Positions 13,295 through 23,478 of a stretch of 64,000 nucleotides of DNA are shown one piece after another. This DNA comes from Sipunculus nudus (Eukaryota; Annelida; Sipuncula; Golfingiida; Sipunculidae). The DNA lies in contig CM049321.1 of the NCBI GenBank assembly GCA_026874595.1, forward strand, positions 14,587,479-14,651,478. The letters are read 5' to 3'. Position numbers and translations under genes: made by a program. The notes under the pieces are model-generated. The model saw only the letters and a program-made list of their open reading frames with translations, did no database searches and was not told the origin of the DNA. Numbering within the stretch: the first letter of the stretch is position 1; each line of letters begins with the position of its first letter.

Positions 13295-16200
13295 TTAACT
13301 TAACGTCTACTTTACAAATATTTTACTCTTCACGACCCGAGAGAAGTATATTTAAACCCGTTCAAGATATGTAATTAATTCTTCGTCATAAAAATAATAA
13401 GTGAAAGTCTAATAAATATAATAAAGTATATTGCATGAACATAAGAAGAAAAAATAAAGTTAAATAAAGTTAAAAAATCAATTCTGAGGGAGAATTCCTT
13501 AATTTTGTAAGTTTTTTAATGCTATACATAAGGGTTAATGCGATGCCCATCCATTCATTGGTATAAATATGTTGTGCCATAAATGTCAAGCATAACAAAC
13601 CCGCTACGGCCGGTCGAGCAAATTGTCTTGTTAACGGGATTTTACGGATTTTTTATCTTGTTATCGGGAATTTACGGTTATTAATCTTTTATCGGGATGT
13701 AACGGTTATTTTATCTTGTTTTCGTGATTTAATGGATTTTTATCTTGCTGTCGGGATCTTACGGTTATTTATCTTGATATCGGGATTTTATGGTTATTAT
13801 CTTGTTATCGGGATTTTACGGTTATTTTATTGGGATTTTACGGTTATTTATCTTGTTATCTGGATTTTACGGTTATTTTTATCTTGTTATCTTGATTTTA
13901 TGGTTATTTATCTTGTTATCGGGAATTTACGGTTATTTATCTCGTTGTCGGGATTTTACGGTTATTTATCTTTTTGTCATGATTTTACGGTTATTTATCT
14001 TGTTATTGAGATTTTACGGTTATTTATCTTGTTATCGGGATTTTCCGGTTATTTATCTTGTTATCAGGATTTTACGGTTATTTATCTTTTTGTCATGATT
14101 TTACGGTTATTTATCTTGTTATTGGGATTTTACGGTTATCTATCTTGTTATCGGGATCTTCCGGTTATTTATCTTGTTATCGGGAATTTACGGTTATTTA
14201 TCTTGTTATTGAGATTTTACGGTTATTTATCTTGTTATTGGGATTTTACGGTTATATATCTTGTTATCGGGATTTTCCGGTTATTTATCTTGTTATCAGG
14301 ATTTACGGTTATTTATCTTGTTATAGAGATTTTACGGTTATTTATCTTGTTATCGGGATTTTACGGTTATTTATCTTGTTATCGGGATCTTCCGGTTATT
14401 TATCTTGTTATCAGGATTTTACGGTTATTTATCTTGTTATTGAGATTTTACGGTTATTTATCTTGTTTTTGGGATTTTACGGTTATATATCTTGTTATCG
14501 GGATTTTCCGGTTATTTATCTTGTTATCAGGATTTTACGGTTATTTATCTTTTTTGTCATGATTTTACGGTTATTTATCTTGTTATTGGGATTTTACGGT
14601 TATATATCTTGTTATCAGGATTTTACGGTTATTTATCTTGTTATCGGGATCTTCCGGTTATTTATCTTGTTATCAGGATTTTACGGTTATTTATCTTGTT
14701 ATTGGGATTTTACGGTTATTTATCTTGTTATCAGGATTTTACGGTTATTTATCTTGTTATCGGGATTTTCCGGTTATTTATCTTGTTATCAGGATTTTAC
14801 GGTTATTTATCTTGTTATTGGGATTTTACGGTTATATATCTTGTTATCGGGATTTTCCGGTTATTTATCTTGTTATCAGGATTTTACGGTTATTTATCTT
14901 GTTATCAGGATTTTACGGTTATTTATCTTGTTATTGGGATTTTACGGTTATATATCTTGTTATCGGGATTTTCCGGTTATTTATCTTGTTATCAGGATTT
15001 TACGGTTATTTATCTTGTTATCAGGATTTTACGGTTATTTATCTTGTTATAGAGATTTTACGGTTATTTATTGTTTGACAATATCGTCTGTTTTTGCCAG
15101 ATGGACCTTATTCGGTATCCCTCCATGCAACGGTGGACTTTTCCATGCCCCTGCACTCTGGCGAGTGGCAAAACGGTGATACCCGTGTCAGTGATGAAGG
15201 CAGTAAAACCAGCTTGCTATGTGCCCCAGGGAGCAAACTCGGAAACCTGCATTCAAAGTAAGCAAAATACTTCAAAAGGGAGAGATACAGATTAATTGGA
15301 AACCATTCGGGAATAAAACACCTTGTATCACGTTATGTTTTTTTATTCTTTTTAATAAAATCACCACATATCTTATAACTGCTCTTTATTTAAACAGTTT
15401 CAAACGGAATTTGAGCGAAAGATCTCGAACTGACTCAAGTGCAACACAAGTACAAGGATAATTCGAATCGGCTCTAGGACAACTACCCCCCCCCCCCCCA
15501 GACAATTACCCCCCCCCCGACAATTACCCCCTGGACAATTACCCCCCAGACAATTATCCCAGGACAATTACCCCCAGGACATTTACCCCCTTGAACAACT
15601 ACCCCCCAGACAACTACCCCCCCAGACAATTACCCCCCGGTACAATTACCCCCGGACAACTATCCCCATGGTATAATAACACTTTTAATGTACACATTGT
15701 ACAAACTAAAAGTAAAATATTCCGATTGTAAGTAAAACAAATACCGGTGATAATATATTTCAAACCAAGCATAGGTACATACATCATGTGTATTGTAAAA
15801 ATAAGAAAAAAAAATCCATTACATCAAGTTTTCAGTAGCTGTTTACAAGTTCTAGGCAATGCCTCTCAGATGATTGTAATGTGTATTGTAAAAAAACAAT
15901 ATATGGTAAAAAGTCCATTATATGAAATATGCTTTACATTGGCAAGTCGTAAAAACAAAGGCTTTGTAACATTTGGTCCATATAACCACCCGCAAGCTTA
16001 CAATATAATTCCATTCAAATAGGGAATGCCATTCATTCTGATCCATTCATACCAGTCTCTATAAGTAATATCATAATAAGTAATAGCATGATATTATTAT
16101 CTAAGTGATTTTCTTTTTATTTTTTGTTTGCAATTAATTTTATTTATTTATTTGGCATTCTGTGCTACTCATTAGCAACACAGAATATATTTAAATGTAT

Positions 16201-17683
16201 AACGTGTACTTTAAATGTGTAATTTATACCATAGGGGTAATTGTCCAGGGGGTAATTGTATCGGGGGGTAATTGTCCGGGGGGTAGTTGTACCGGGGGGT
16301 TGTTGTCCTAGGGGGGTAATTGTCCGGGGGGTAATTGTCTGGGGTTAATTGTCCAGGGGGTAATTGTCGGGGGGTAATTGTCCGAGGGGTAGTTGTCCTG
16401 TTGCCATTCGGGCTCTAGTTGTCCAGGGGGTAGTTGTCCGGGGGGGGGGGGGTAATTGTACCGGAGGGTAATTGTCCGGGGGGTAGTTGTCTGGGGGTAG
16501 TTATCTGAGGGGGTAATTGTCCGGAGGTAATTGCCCAGGGGGTAATTGTCCGGGGGGTAATTGTCCGAGGGGTAGTTGTCCGAGGGGTAGTTGTCAAGTT
16601 GCCATTCGAATCATATAAACAAAACGGTCCATCTCAAATCACATAGGTAAATTTAGTACCACTTTCAAATCATGAATGAAAATGTCTGGTATAACCTCAC
16701 TTTTAATTAGTATTTAAAACGAAACCGTGACCATCATAAATCAGTTGTGGTGGGAATTATCAAGTATTATAAGGCGTATAAGCCTTCATTGTGCAGCGGC
16801 CTGGGCATTCGAGTGTTAATACGAAATATCTGAGCAATTGTCAGGAGATTGAATCCATTGTCGGACGGTTTCTCTGTGTCCTATGATTTTCTGAACCACT
16901 ATGGACATCCGAACGCCACCGTCCGAGCCATGAAGAGAGCTTCATCTCAATAATTATAGCTGTTGTTATACAGTCCATGTAAAATAAATAGAGTTCACGA
17001 GATAATGCATTTAAGCTTTTTTTTCTATCTCTCGACTGAAACAACAAAATATAATTTCTAATTTCTTTCCTTTTTTTCTTCTTTTCAGTGATGTAGGACT
17101 CGAGTCCGCTTTTTTAGGACTCGAACTCGAACTTAATAAATGACATTATAATGGTTGTCCATATGGGTGAACTGAACTATCGACAGAATATTCCAACATA
17201 CATACCAACTTTTAGCTCTGCATCAGGGGATAAATGTGATTATTTCCAGTAAAAGGCACTTGTAATCTAAAATAAATATACATGATTATCTCAAATATCC
17301 TGTTTAATTTCTTTTAATAAGATTTGTATTAGATTCGGACTAGGACTTCAAAATGAGTTCCAAATGACTCGGATTCGAGAAAGGTGGACTTGGACACGAA
17401 CCTGGTTGACTTGGACTCGGATGGTTTGGCCCCGATTACATCACTGCTTCTTTCCACAGGACATGCAAGCAAACCAGATGGAAATAAATTTTGCAAGGCC
17501 AACCTTAAAGGGGCGCAAGTCCGGCCATCTTGTGCAGCAACCCACTGTGCTGCAAAGTGCTTGACTGGAGAAGGTTGTCAAGGATTTACAGTGATACCAG
17601 CGCCATCTGGTGAATGCAGGTGTGACCTGCTGTATGGAAAGCCAGCAAGAAATATTAACATAATAACATACTGGGAGTGTTAA
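7121..17683 (+). CDS. PLAT/LH2-domain-like protein, 3' part of a split gene (seven exons)
   Basis: I rebuilt this gene from seven exons (7121-7256, 10219-10306, 10957-11053, 11888-12029, 12854-12953, 15101-15257, 17460-17683). All have AG and GT boundaries and all codon phases agree across the junctions, which random ORFs would rarely do. The first exon begins mid-codon, so the 5' end is missing; the stop is TAA at 17681-17683. The product is about 310 residues. Exons 1-3 and exons 4-6 look like two diverged copies of a PLAT/LH2 beta-sandwich. Both begin with a C-x-V-E motif followed by a K-L-x-L-x-G or L-K-L-H-G strand. Both later show the domain's closing strands (FIEKVIVKR then TWIF in the first; DIGDL then WTFPC in the second). 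Exon 7 is a Cys-rich, PAN/apple-like tail. PLAT domains usually mediate protein or lipid contacts. Domain identity is my inference from pattern, not from a search. Confidence 0.55.
9307..9376. repeat. (TA)n microsatellite in intron 1
   Basis: Pure AT/TA run of about 70 bp. Confidence 0.95.
9828..9960. repeat. Two (TA)n runs with a (CA)n stretch
   Basis: A TA run at 9828-9879, a CA run at about 9906-9920 and a second TA run at 9921-9960, separated by about 25 bp of unique sequence. Confidence 0.93.
10219..10306 (+). CDS. PLAT-like gene, exon 2
   Basis: Two nested acceptors are present, ending at 10196 and 10218. Only the second keeps phase with exon 1 (AG+C gives Ser). The exon ends AAAAG|GTACGG in phase 0. 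It encodes a [15 protein letters not shown] strand pair and PIFIEK. Confidence 0.55.
10957..11053 (+). CDS. PLAT-like gene, exon 3
   Basis: The acceptor is catttcacag and the donor is AAAG|GTAGCA. It enters in phase 0 and leaves one base. It encodes [19 protein letters not shown], which resembles the closing strands of a PLAT domain. Confidence 0.55.
11888..12029 (+). CDS. PLAT-like gene, exon 4
   Basis: The acceptor is attattttag and the donor is GG|GTGAGA. In the frame fixed by exon 3 it reads [14 protein letters not shown] and then [15 protein letters not shown], the clearest PLAT-like stretch in the gene. A longer competing frame through the same DNA is not phase-compatible. Confidence 0.6.
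12655..12839. mobile_element. pogo/Tigger-like MITE, 185 bp
   Basis: The ends are near-perfect inverted repeats: CAGTCCAACCTGTCT on the left, and CAGTGGAACCTGTCTAATGC when the right end is reverse-complemented. The element is flanked by TA on both sides (12653-12654 and 12840-12841), the target duplication typical of the Tc1/mariner/pogo group. Both ends carry ACGACCACC-like subterminal motifs. It has no coding capacity. It sits in intron 4, ending 14 bases before exon 5. Confidence 0.72.
12854..12953 (+). CDS. PLAT-like gene, exon 5
   Basis: The acceptor (tattacag) lies just beyond the MITE. The donor is CAG|GTAAGA. It starts by completing a Gly codon and ends in phase 0. It encodes [20 protein letters not shown], matching the DxGxL-type strand of PLAT domains. 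Confidence 0.58.
13105..13292. repeat. Cluster of microsatellites
   Basis: A TA run (about 13108-13131), a TAA run (about 13138-13157) and a second TA run (13255-13292) lie in intron 5. Confidence 0.85.
13625..15072. repeat. 29-bp minisatellite, about 50 tandem copies
   Basis: Head-to-tail array with core GGGATTTTACGGTTAT preceded by TTATCTTGTTATC. Copies differ at a few fixed sites (CGGG, CAGG, TGGG, AGAG; TTTACGG or TTTCCGG). The last part shows a higher-order period of four units (about 116 bp). Because 29 is not divisible by 3 and the unit has no stop in any plus-strand frame, long open frames run through it (the longest exceeds 370 codons). They encode a repetitive [20 protein letters not shown]-type peptide and are artefacts. 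The array fills most of intron 5 and ends about 28 bases before exon 6. Confidence 0.95.
15101..15257 (+). CDS. PLAT-like gene, exon 6
   Basis: The acceptor is gtttttgccag and the donor is CAAA|GTAAGC. Phase 0 in and one base out fit both neighbours. It encodes [18 protein letters not shown], similar to the final W-x-F-x-C strand of PLAT domains, then a linker with Cys residues. The +1 frame is also open but fits neither neighbouring exon. Confidence 0.52.
15461..16611. mobile_element. Foldback-type element with inverted minisatellite arms
   Basis: The left arm (about 15469-15667) is a C-rich tandem repeat built on CCCCCAGACAATTA. The right arm (about 16236-16603) is its inverse, built on GGGGGTAATTGTCC. 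The outer ends match as inverted repeats (GGCTCTAGGACAACTACCCC and GGCAACTTGACAACTACCCC). ATTCGAAT lies directly outside both ends (15461-15468 and 16604-16611) and could be an 8-bp target duplication. The 0.57 kb centre has no convincing gene. A second copy of the end motif (GCCATTCGGGCTCTAGTTGT) lies inside the right arm near 16402-16421, suggesting a nested or duplicated arm. The G-runs of the right arm could form G-quadruplexes. Confidence 0.68.
17460..17683 (+). CDS. PLAT-like gene, last exon: Cys-rich PAN-like tail
   Basis: The acceptor is tctttccacag. One base carried from exon 6 completes an Arg codon. The exon encodes about 74 residues with eight Cys in a spacing such as [16 protein letters not shown] and [10 protein letters not shown], then ends TYWEC-stop. 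The pattern of disulphide-type Cys around a Gly-Phe core resembles PAN/apple modules and suggests an extracellular protein. An ATTAAA at 17745-17750 followed by GT-rich DNA may be the polyadenylation signal. Confidence 0.6.
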
Positions 17684-17744
17684 AGGCTGGTAGAAGCTGA
17701 GGTGCATCTTCATTGGTCAGTTCAAATACACATTGTATAAAAAA

Positions 17745-17750
17745 ATTAAA
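17745..17750 (+). terminator. Possible polyadenylation signal of PLAT-like gene
   Basis: ATTAAA variant hexamer 62 bases after the stop codon, followed by GT-rich sequence (GGATTTTGTGATATGAG). Short-motif evidence only. Confidence 0.3.
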
Positions 17751-18909
17751 TATGGATTTTGTGATATGAGAATTTTGTGAGATAATACAATTAAAATAAG
17801 ACACGTGAGTAACAAAAAAATGTGCTGGAAAATACATGAAGATACGCAAACATGTTAAATTCGGTCCTGCTCATAAAGACCCTTGTTGATAGACCATTGT
17901 TAACAATGAACAATATAAACAAGTAACCTACGGGCCATGACACTCAGTTGAATTTGACATACACGCGATGCATGCATAAGTAAATGATGTTATGACTTAA
18001 TGCAAAATATTGTTACCTAACCATGAAGAGTGGAAAGAACGACTTCAAGAGTGCTCAAAACGATTTTATATAACATACTTGCAGAAAAGTTACAGTAAAC
18101 TGATTTTTCTGTTTCCAAGAAAAGTGTACTGGGAACTGCCGAGTTGTTAGAAGATCCAAGATCCAACTGCTACAATTTGTATCTTTCTGTCGTAGAAGGT
18201 GCTGGAAGTACATTGCTTCAAACAGGTAGCAAAATACAGGTCACGCTGACCTCATTTTGTGATTCCAAGGAGATTACACAGTGATATCCCTTCATGTTAA
18301 GTAGAACGTTTCTTGGTCCAAAGGTTACGATTTCTGCCCTGTCTGTCTCTCAGGGTGAATAAAAATTATGTTTTTGCGCTATGATCACAGAATATAGGTT
18401 AGTGACATAATTTCATGTTTCCGAGGAGGTTAAATAAGGACCCTATGGATGTACCGTTAGAAGAATATGGGTCTAAAAGTTACAAGTGCCGATCTGATTT
18501 TTAGGGTGCTTAAATCACGTAATTTTACCATAGCTCTCAGGATACAGTTTCCAAATTTAAGATAACCAAGGAGATCTGCCAAGGACCTCCGATAATGTAA
18601 AGTTGGAAGTTTTTTTTCCTGCCACCTTAAAGTTAACGATCTGTGCCATGTAAACGGACAGGAGGACGGATAATGGACGATAGCTATAGCTTTTATGATT
18701 TAGAGTCCACTGAGCTGGGAATTGTGAGCGATATCAAAGGACTATATGCGATATTGTCAATTATTTCATGCGAGTAAAAGGAATTGTATTGTATTTTCTG
18801 GTTGAATTTTATGTTTTCATTTCTTGTGAATGCATTGTCTGTTTAACCGGCAGATCACACGCATTAAAAATTACAGGGAGACCAGAATGTATTGTCCAAT
18901 CACTCATTG

Positions 18910-18955
<46 letters not shown>

Positions 18956-19906
18956 GCATAAGCATATAGAATTTATATTTTCCCTTTAATTGGCGTTTAC
19001 AATTGCTTTGCGCAGCCAAATATAACGTACGAAGAAATACTTCAGACATTCTTCACATGTGAATAGTTTTCCTATGCTATAAATTTGTGAACTTTTAATC
19101 AAGGTAGTAGGAAAAAAATTACTGGTGATAGAATTTGATTGTAAAATCATGTTTAATGGCTGAACAAATATAAACGACAGATAATCGATCATTAACCGAT
19201 TATTTTGTGCACCTTCTATATCACTGGGAAATCTGCTGTTTAGAATTACATCTAAAACATTGATAATTTATTCTTGCTTATCGTGCAGAAAGATATAAAT
19301 TAAAGGTAACGGCCGAGTTGTTGACACTACCTTGGGTCCCTTTTTTTCCTTATATTTCTAACAAGATTTTCTTGTCTTCTTTAGATTGGCATTCATAATC
19401 GTTTCTTATCGATTATGCAAAAAAATGAAACTAATTTAATCGAGTGTGGGGGGGGGGGGGGGGGGGACAAGACAAGGGATTTCAGTATTCGTGGGCTTAT
19501 AAAAGTAAGGTGCCCTAAACTACGTTTCCGAATCATAGATAAATCGACGCGCCACTGCTAAAATTTGTTTTTTACTCACGTAGTATTCAGTAATGTCCTG
19601 TCAATTGAGAAGAGCTGCGAAAACAAAATCAACACTGTTCCCACACACTCGTGTGCATGGTTTAAACCCGAGTACGAAGATTGTTCTGCTCAGTAGGAAA
19701 TACTGTTACGAATGAAACATTTACAGCATTGTTCACATTACAATGACTTCTATCTAGTGTGAATTCTGCTGTGTATTGTAAAAAAGAATTCCGGTGAGAC
19801 AGGTTTCCATCATTTTTCACATCGAAATGTTTTCTATTCTGTGTCTGTGAGGATATGTTAGTTTAGATGAGACTTTTGATCGAAAGACTCGCCACAATGT
19901 TCACTT
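17751..19906. other. No convincing gene; degenerate tandem repeats
   Basis: From about 18240 to 18660, three diverged segments of about 120 bp share a TTTCC-AAGGAG...AAAGTTACGAT...TGCC skeleton and look like an old tandem array. A TA microsatellite lies at 18912-18954 and a G-run at 19447-19467. One open stretch at 18120-18225 has splice-like borders but no partner exons. Confidence 0.4.
18912..18954. repeat. (TA)n microsatellite
   Basis: TA run of about 43 bp. Confidence 0.93.
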
Positions 19907-20098
19907 CAGAGGCGGATCCAGGATTTAGAAAAAGGAGGGGACTAATGACACATGGACTAATGACAAAACAAAAAATAGGCCCCCAGGACCAGAAAAAGGG
20001 GTTCCTGGCCGCAAATTTTGATCTGAAACCTTAAAAAGGTTGCGGCGGCAGAAAATGGGGGCGGCGGGGTCTGGACCCTCCCCCTGGATCCTTATCTG
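19907..20098. mobile_element. Short inverted-repeat element, 192 bp (hAT-like ends)
   Basis: The left end is CAGAGGCGGATCCAGG; the right end reverse-complemented is CAGATAAGGATCCAGG, so about 13 of 16 bases agree. CAG-starting GCGGATCCAGG ends are typical of non-autonomous cut-and-paste elements, but I see no clear target duplication. There is no coding capacity. Confidence 0.5.
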
Positions 20099-20332
20099 CT
20101 TATTTACGGCTAAAGCATTTGGAATACAACACGTGCATGTTAAAGGGAGGACAAGAAATTCAACAAAATGCCAGTATGTTTGGTTTACGAAAGACATATC
20201 AGAAATGACATTTATACCAGTGGAAATAGAGACTGTTCATATAGAGCACGGTCTGAATGGGAAAACTCTATGTTAAACCTGAATTTGGTAAGATGATCGG
20301 TAAGTTTGTGCGCAAACATCGCTCCCGGCAGC

Positions 20333-20543
20333 GTGCGGATACGGACTACGCATACGGACTATACATGCGGATGAATGGAAATTGCCTAGTTAAAAAGTCT
20401 ACAAAGCGATTTTTGCGGACTACGCATGCGGACTATGTATATGGACTATGGATACGGACTACGGATACGGACTACGTATGCGGACTAGGGATACGGACTA
20501 CGCATACGGACTACGCATACGGACTACGCATACGGACTACGCA
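20333..20543. repeat. 13-bp minisatellite
   Basis: Tandem copies of GCATACGGACTAC: a dense block at 20415-20543 (about 10 copies) plus about three copies at 20333-20372, separated by about 40 bp of other sequence. It is clearly more GC-rich than its surroundings. The period is not a multiple of three, so the open frame through it (a TDYAYGLRIRT-type repeat) is not evidence of coding. Confidence 0.88.
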
Positions 20544-21106
20544 CTTGTGGAAAAGTACATGTGAGTACAGCACGTGAAGGTCTCTTTAATTTTACATTCG
20601 AGGGCTGTACAAGTATAACTACATGTATTAACTTGATAATTCTATAAAAGTACATAGTGTGTGTAATAACAATGGGTTTAAATTACAGAAATTATTCATT
20701 AATGACAGTTATATATAAGAAACACGATTGTGTAGTGAAAAATATAGGAGTATGGTTTAACACTCGAAAATATAGGAAATAAAAGGATAAATTTTAACCC
20801 TTTTATGTGATACATTGTGTATAATCAGTTTACATTGATTGGAGAAACACCTGACACTATCCTTACTTTTACATTTTGTCTACTGTGATTTTGAACCTGA
20901 AGCAGTAACATTTTCTACCCTGCATGCTTACACTAAAACTGATTCCCATTTTCTGTGTGTTCTCTTGTGTTAATTTTAATCAGTGGAACACGAGAAATGT
21001 TTCCAACATTTTTTTTTACTTACATGGTGTTTTCCTGCATGTGTTCTGCTGTGTCAAGTATGAGGAGAATTACAAACAAGAGCAGCGCAAACGTGCATAA
21101 TACGCC

Positions 21107-21460
21107 CGTCGTGTATCTGGTGACCTCTGACCTCATTAAATATGCGTGAATTTAGATGAGAAGAAAATTCAGGTGAGATACTCTATTGGTAAATATGTAT
21201 AATGAGTTTCATGTAAATCCATAGTATCCGAGGTGCACCAAAAGTGCGGTGACCTCTGGCCTCATTCAAAATGCATGGATTTGCTGGAAATCGAACCTAA
21301 GTGAGATATTTTATTAATTAACATTTCTGATGAGTTTTATCAAAATCCTTCATATTCTTCGTAAGTTATCGCGGCGACACCACAAAGTAGCCTAGTGACC
21401 CTTGACCCTATTAAATATGGGTGGATGTTGACCATAATGAATTCGGGGAGATAATTTGTT
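21107..21460. repeat. Diverged tandem repeats of about 130 bp
   Basis: Three segments each contain a TGACC-C-TGACC-type core followed by TATTAAATATG or TCAAAATGC, GTGAGATA-TTATT and ATGAGTTT. Cores lie near 21119, 21249 and 21409. The copies are well diverged, so the array is old. Confidence 0.6.
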
Positions 21461-22847
21461 GGTGAGTAGTTGTTCCGCAAGTTTACCATAGATAGCCATT
21501 TATACACAGACCCTAGAGTGCAAAGTGACGTGATTATATATACAGTGAGCTCTGAGGAACAAGATAACATTAGCCGTGAAAACTCGACTCAGTAGGTAAT
21601 CTGACAATTGGGCTGGTAAGCCTACTCGAGTCGTGATATCAGTAATATCGAGGAATGTATCGCAGTGGTCTTGCATCAGGTTGCATTCATATTGTGGTAA
21701 ACGGCCCATAATCTCAATATTATGCTCAGAATGATAAATTAACACAATAGTATCAAATGAGCTCACAACCCCAACTGAAACACCGTCTCCATGGACACGG
21801 GTCATTTCCTGTATCGCCTGCAAGCTACCTGCGTCCTGTAACAGGTGCGAGCCAGGTGCTTGTGATCATGAGGTCATAAATTTAACAAACATGCAGAGGG
21901 GTTTACCAATGTGCCGAATTAAAACGGAACTTTTCTCGCTTATGTTTGGTTTTATTAGACAAAACACAAAAAAAATGCAAACGATTAGTCTGGTTTATGT
22001 TGATTGACAGTGTACCTGTAGGCCATGAAGCGTTGTCAGAAATGACGGAAATATTTGCATCTTAATTCATAAGGCTTTAAATTGCGTTCCTTAGACTTAG
22101 ATGTAAAGAGACTCTGGTGCCATTAATCTGGCCGTACTGTCAGAGGGCCAATATGGCGCTTGCTCATTTTCCTAAAATAGTCTCCATTGTTTCCACTTGT
22201 GTGTGAATCCAAGTATTCCAAAAAAAATTAAACTTTTGCATTGAAACATTTTCACTTGCCTCACATTAAAAAACATGTTGTGAGGTATCAGTGCATGGGG
22301 GCCATGTTTTGTATATCGGTGAATACAGCTTAATGTTCAGTGGCTTTGCAGAATTTTCAGCGATCTTATTTGCGACATTGATTATTTCCTCTGTCTTTCT
22401 GTGATTAGATGAAGCATGAATCATGAGAGTGACAGAAACCTCGTGTGTATATAAACTGCCTGTAACTGGTGATTCTGGTCCAAGGGAGTCAATAAGGTGG
22501 GGGGGGGGGGGGGGGGCGGGGGGTTTCATATTTCATAAATTATAGAAAGAAAAAAGTACCCAAGGGTGCCAGCTGCTTTGGAATGTAGTACACGTCTGAG
22601 ATTGTTCACATCATCTATCCCTCTCTGTGCAAAACTACAGTCCAGAATTATCTTATTGTGCAGATAAATGTACAAGTAATTCCTAAAGAAAACTTAAAAT
22701 TTGATTTTAAATGTTTCTTTGTGTACTGTCAATTTTGTTTTGATACTTAACTAAGTAATTAATTAATGTAAGGTAAAGGTGAAATTTGTTGGGCTTTTTT
22801 ACACCTGAGCCTAATGGCTCATCAGGCCGGAGCTTATCCCGGTTTCT
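21461..22847. other. No gene recognised
   Basis: Non-coding DNA with a G-run at about 22498-22522. Short open frames here lack any recognisable domain or splice context. Confidence 0.4.
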
Positions 22848-23260
22848 TAATGCTGCGTTCGTTACCTCTGGAACAGATGGTACGTACGAGTTTCCCAGTG
22901 GGAAATCCCGTTCGACACGTTATCCAAGTGGAACGTACCACTGGGAAACTGGGATTTGGCGGAGCAAGTCGATCTGTTCCACTTAGCGACCTTCACCTTT
23001 ATTCACTGCTTTTCGAGATGTAGGGAGCAAATAAAGACACCAATAATGGCAATATTTGACTTAAAAGTTTTAAATGACAAATAAAGTTGAACAAATGTAA
23101 CATGAAACAAATTTTATTAATCAGTTTCTTTTTGTTTACTATTACAACCTAGACATCCGGTCATTGGGTCTTTTGTTGGGTACCGAACGTTTGCAAGTCG
23201 TACGAACGAGCTGCCATCTGGTACATACAATCTGTACGAGCGGTAACGAACGCAGCATTA
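22848..23260. mobile_element. MITE with perfect 19-bp terminal inverted repeats, 413 bp
   Basis: TAATGCTGCGTTCGTTACC at 22848-22866 is the exact reverse complement of 23242-23260. If the outer TA is read as a target duplication, the repeats proper are 17 bp and the element would fit a TA-duplicating family. A three-base duplication is not evident. The left half holds a further inverted pair (TTTCCCAGTGG and CCACTGGGAAA, about 22891-22950), so a single strand can fold extensively. There is no transposase. Confidence 0.75.
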
Positions 23261-23284
23261 GCGTGAAGCGACGTAGGAGTTACA

Positions 23285-23478
23285 TTCAAAGATGGGACGC
23301 TATAGTCGCTATAGTCCATCGTAGGTTACTTTCCCAGTATTTACTGGTACCCATTCTTACTACTATGTGGACAGAGGCATACTTGCGGTTGGGGCCTTGC
23401 CTAAGGGTCTTAAATTGGTACGGTCGGGGGTCTGACCGGGATTCGAACTCGGACCATTACACCACAGCCCAACAACTA
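23285..23478 (-). repeat. tRNA-derived SINE-like element, minus strand
   Basis: Read on the minus strand, the start has an A-box-like stretch (GGGCTGTGGTGTAATGG) and then a T-arm/B-box GAGTTCGAATCCCGG, about 20 bases apart. That spacing is short for a tRNA, so the head may be deleted. The body runs left towards about 23285 with no clear end. Confidence 0.55.

Noticed and set aside
13732-15179. Very long overlapping plus-strand open frames (up to 373 codons)
   Set aside because: They lie inside the 29-bp minisatellite, whose consensus has no stop in any plus frame. The peptide repeat follows the DNA repeat and has no independent support.
15747-16022. 91-codon frame in the centre of the foldback element
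   Set aside because: It has a low-complexity start, contains a direct DNA repeat (GTGTATTGTAAAAA) and shows no transposase motif.
18120-18225. Open stretch with splice-like borders encoding TAELLEDPRSNCYNLYLSVV
   Set aside because: Thirty-five codons can be open by chance, it follows the stop of the PLAT-like gene, and no partner exon was found.
20257-20577. 106-codon frame
   Set aside because: Its C-terminal half is the 13-bp minisatellite and the rest has no recognisable feature.
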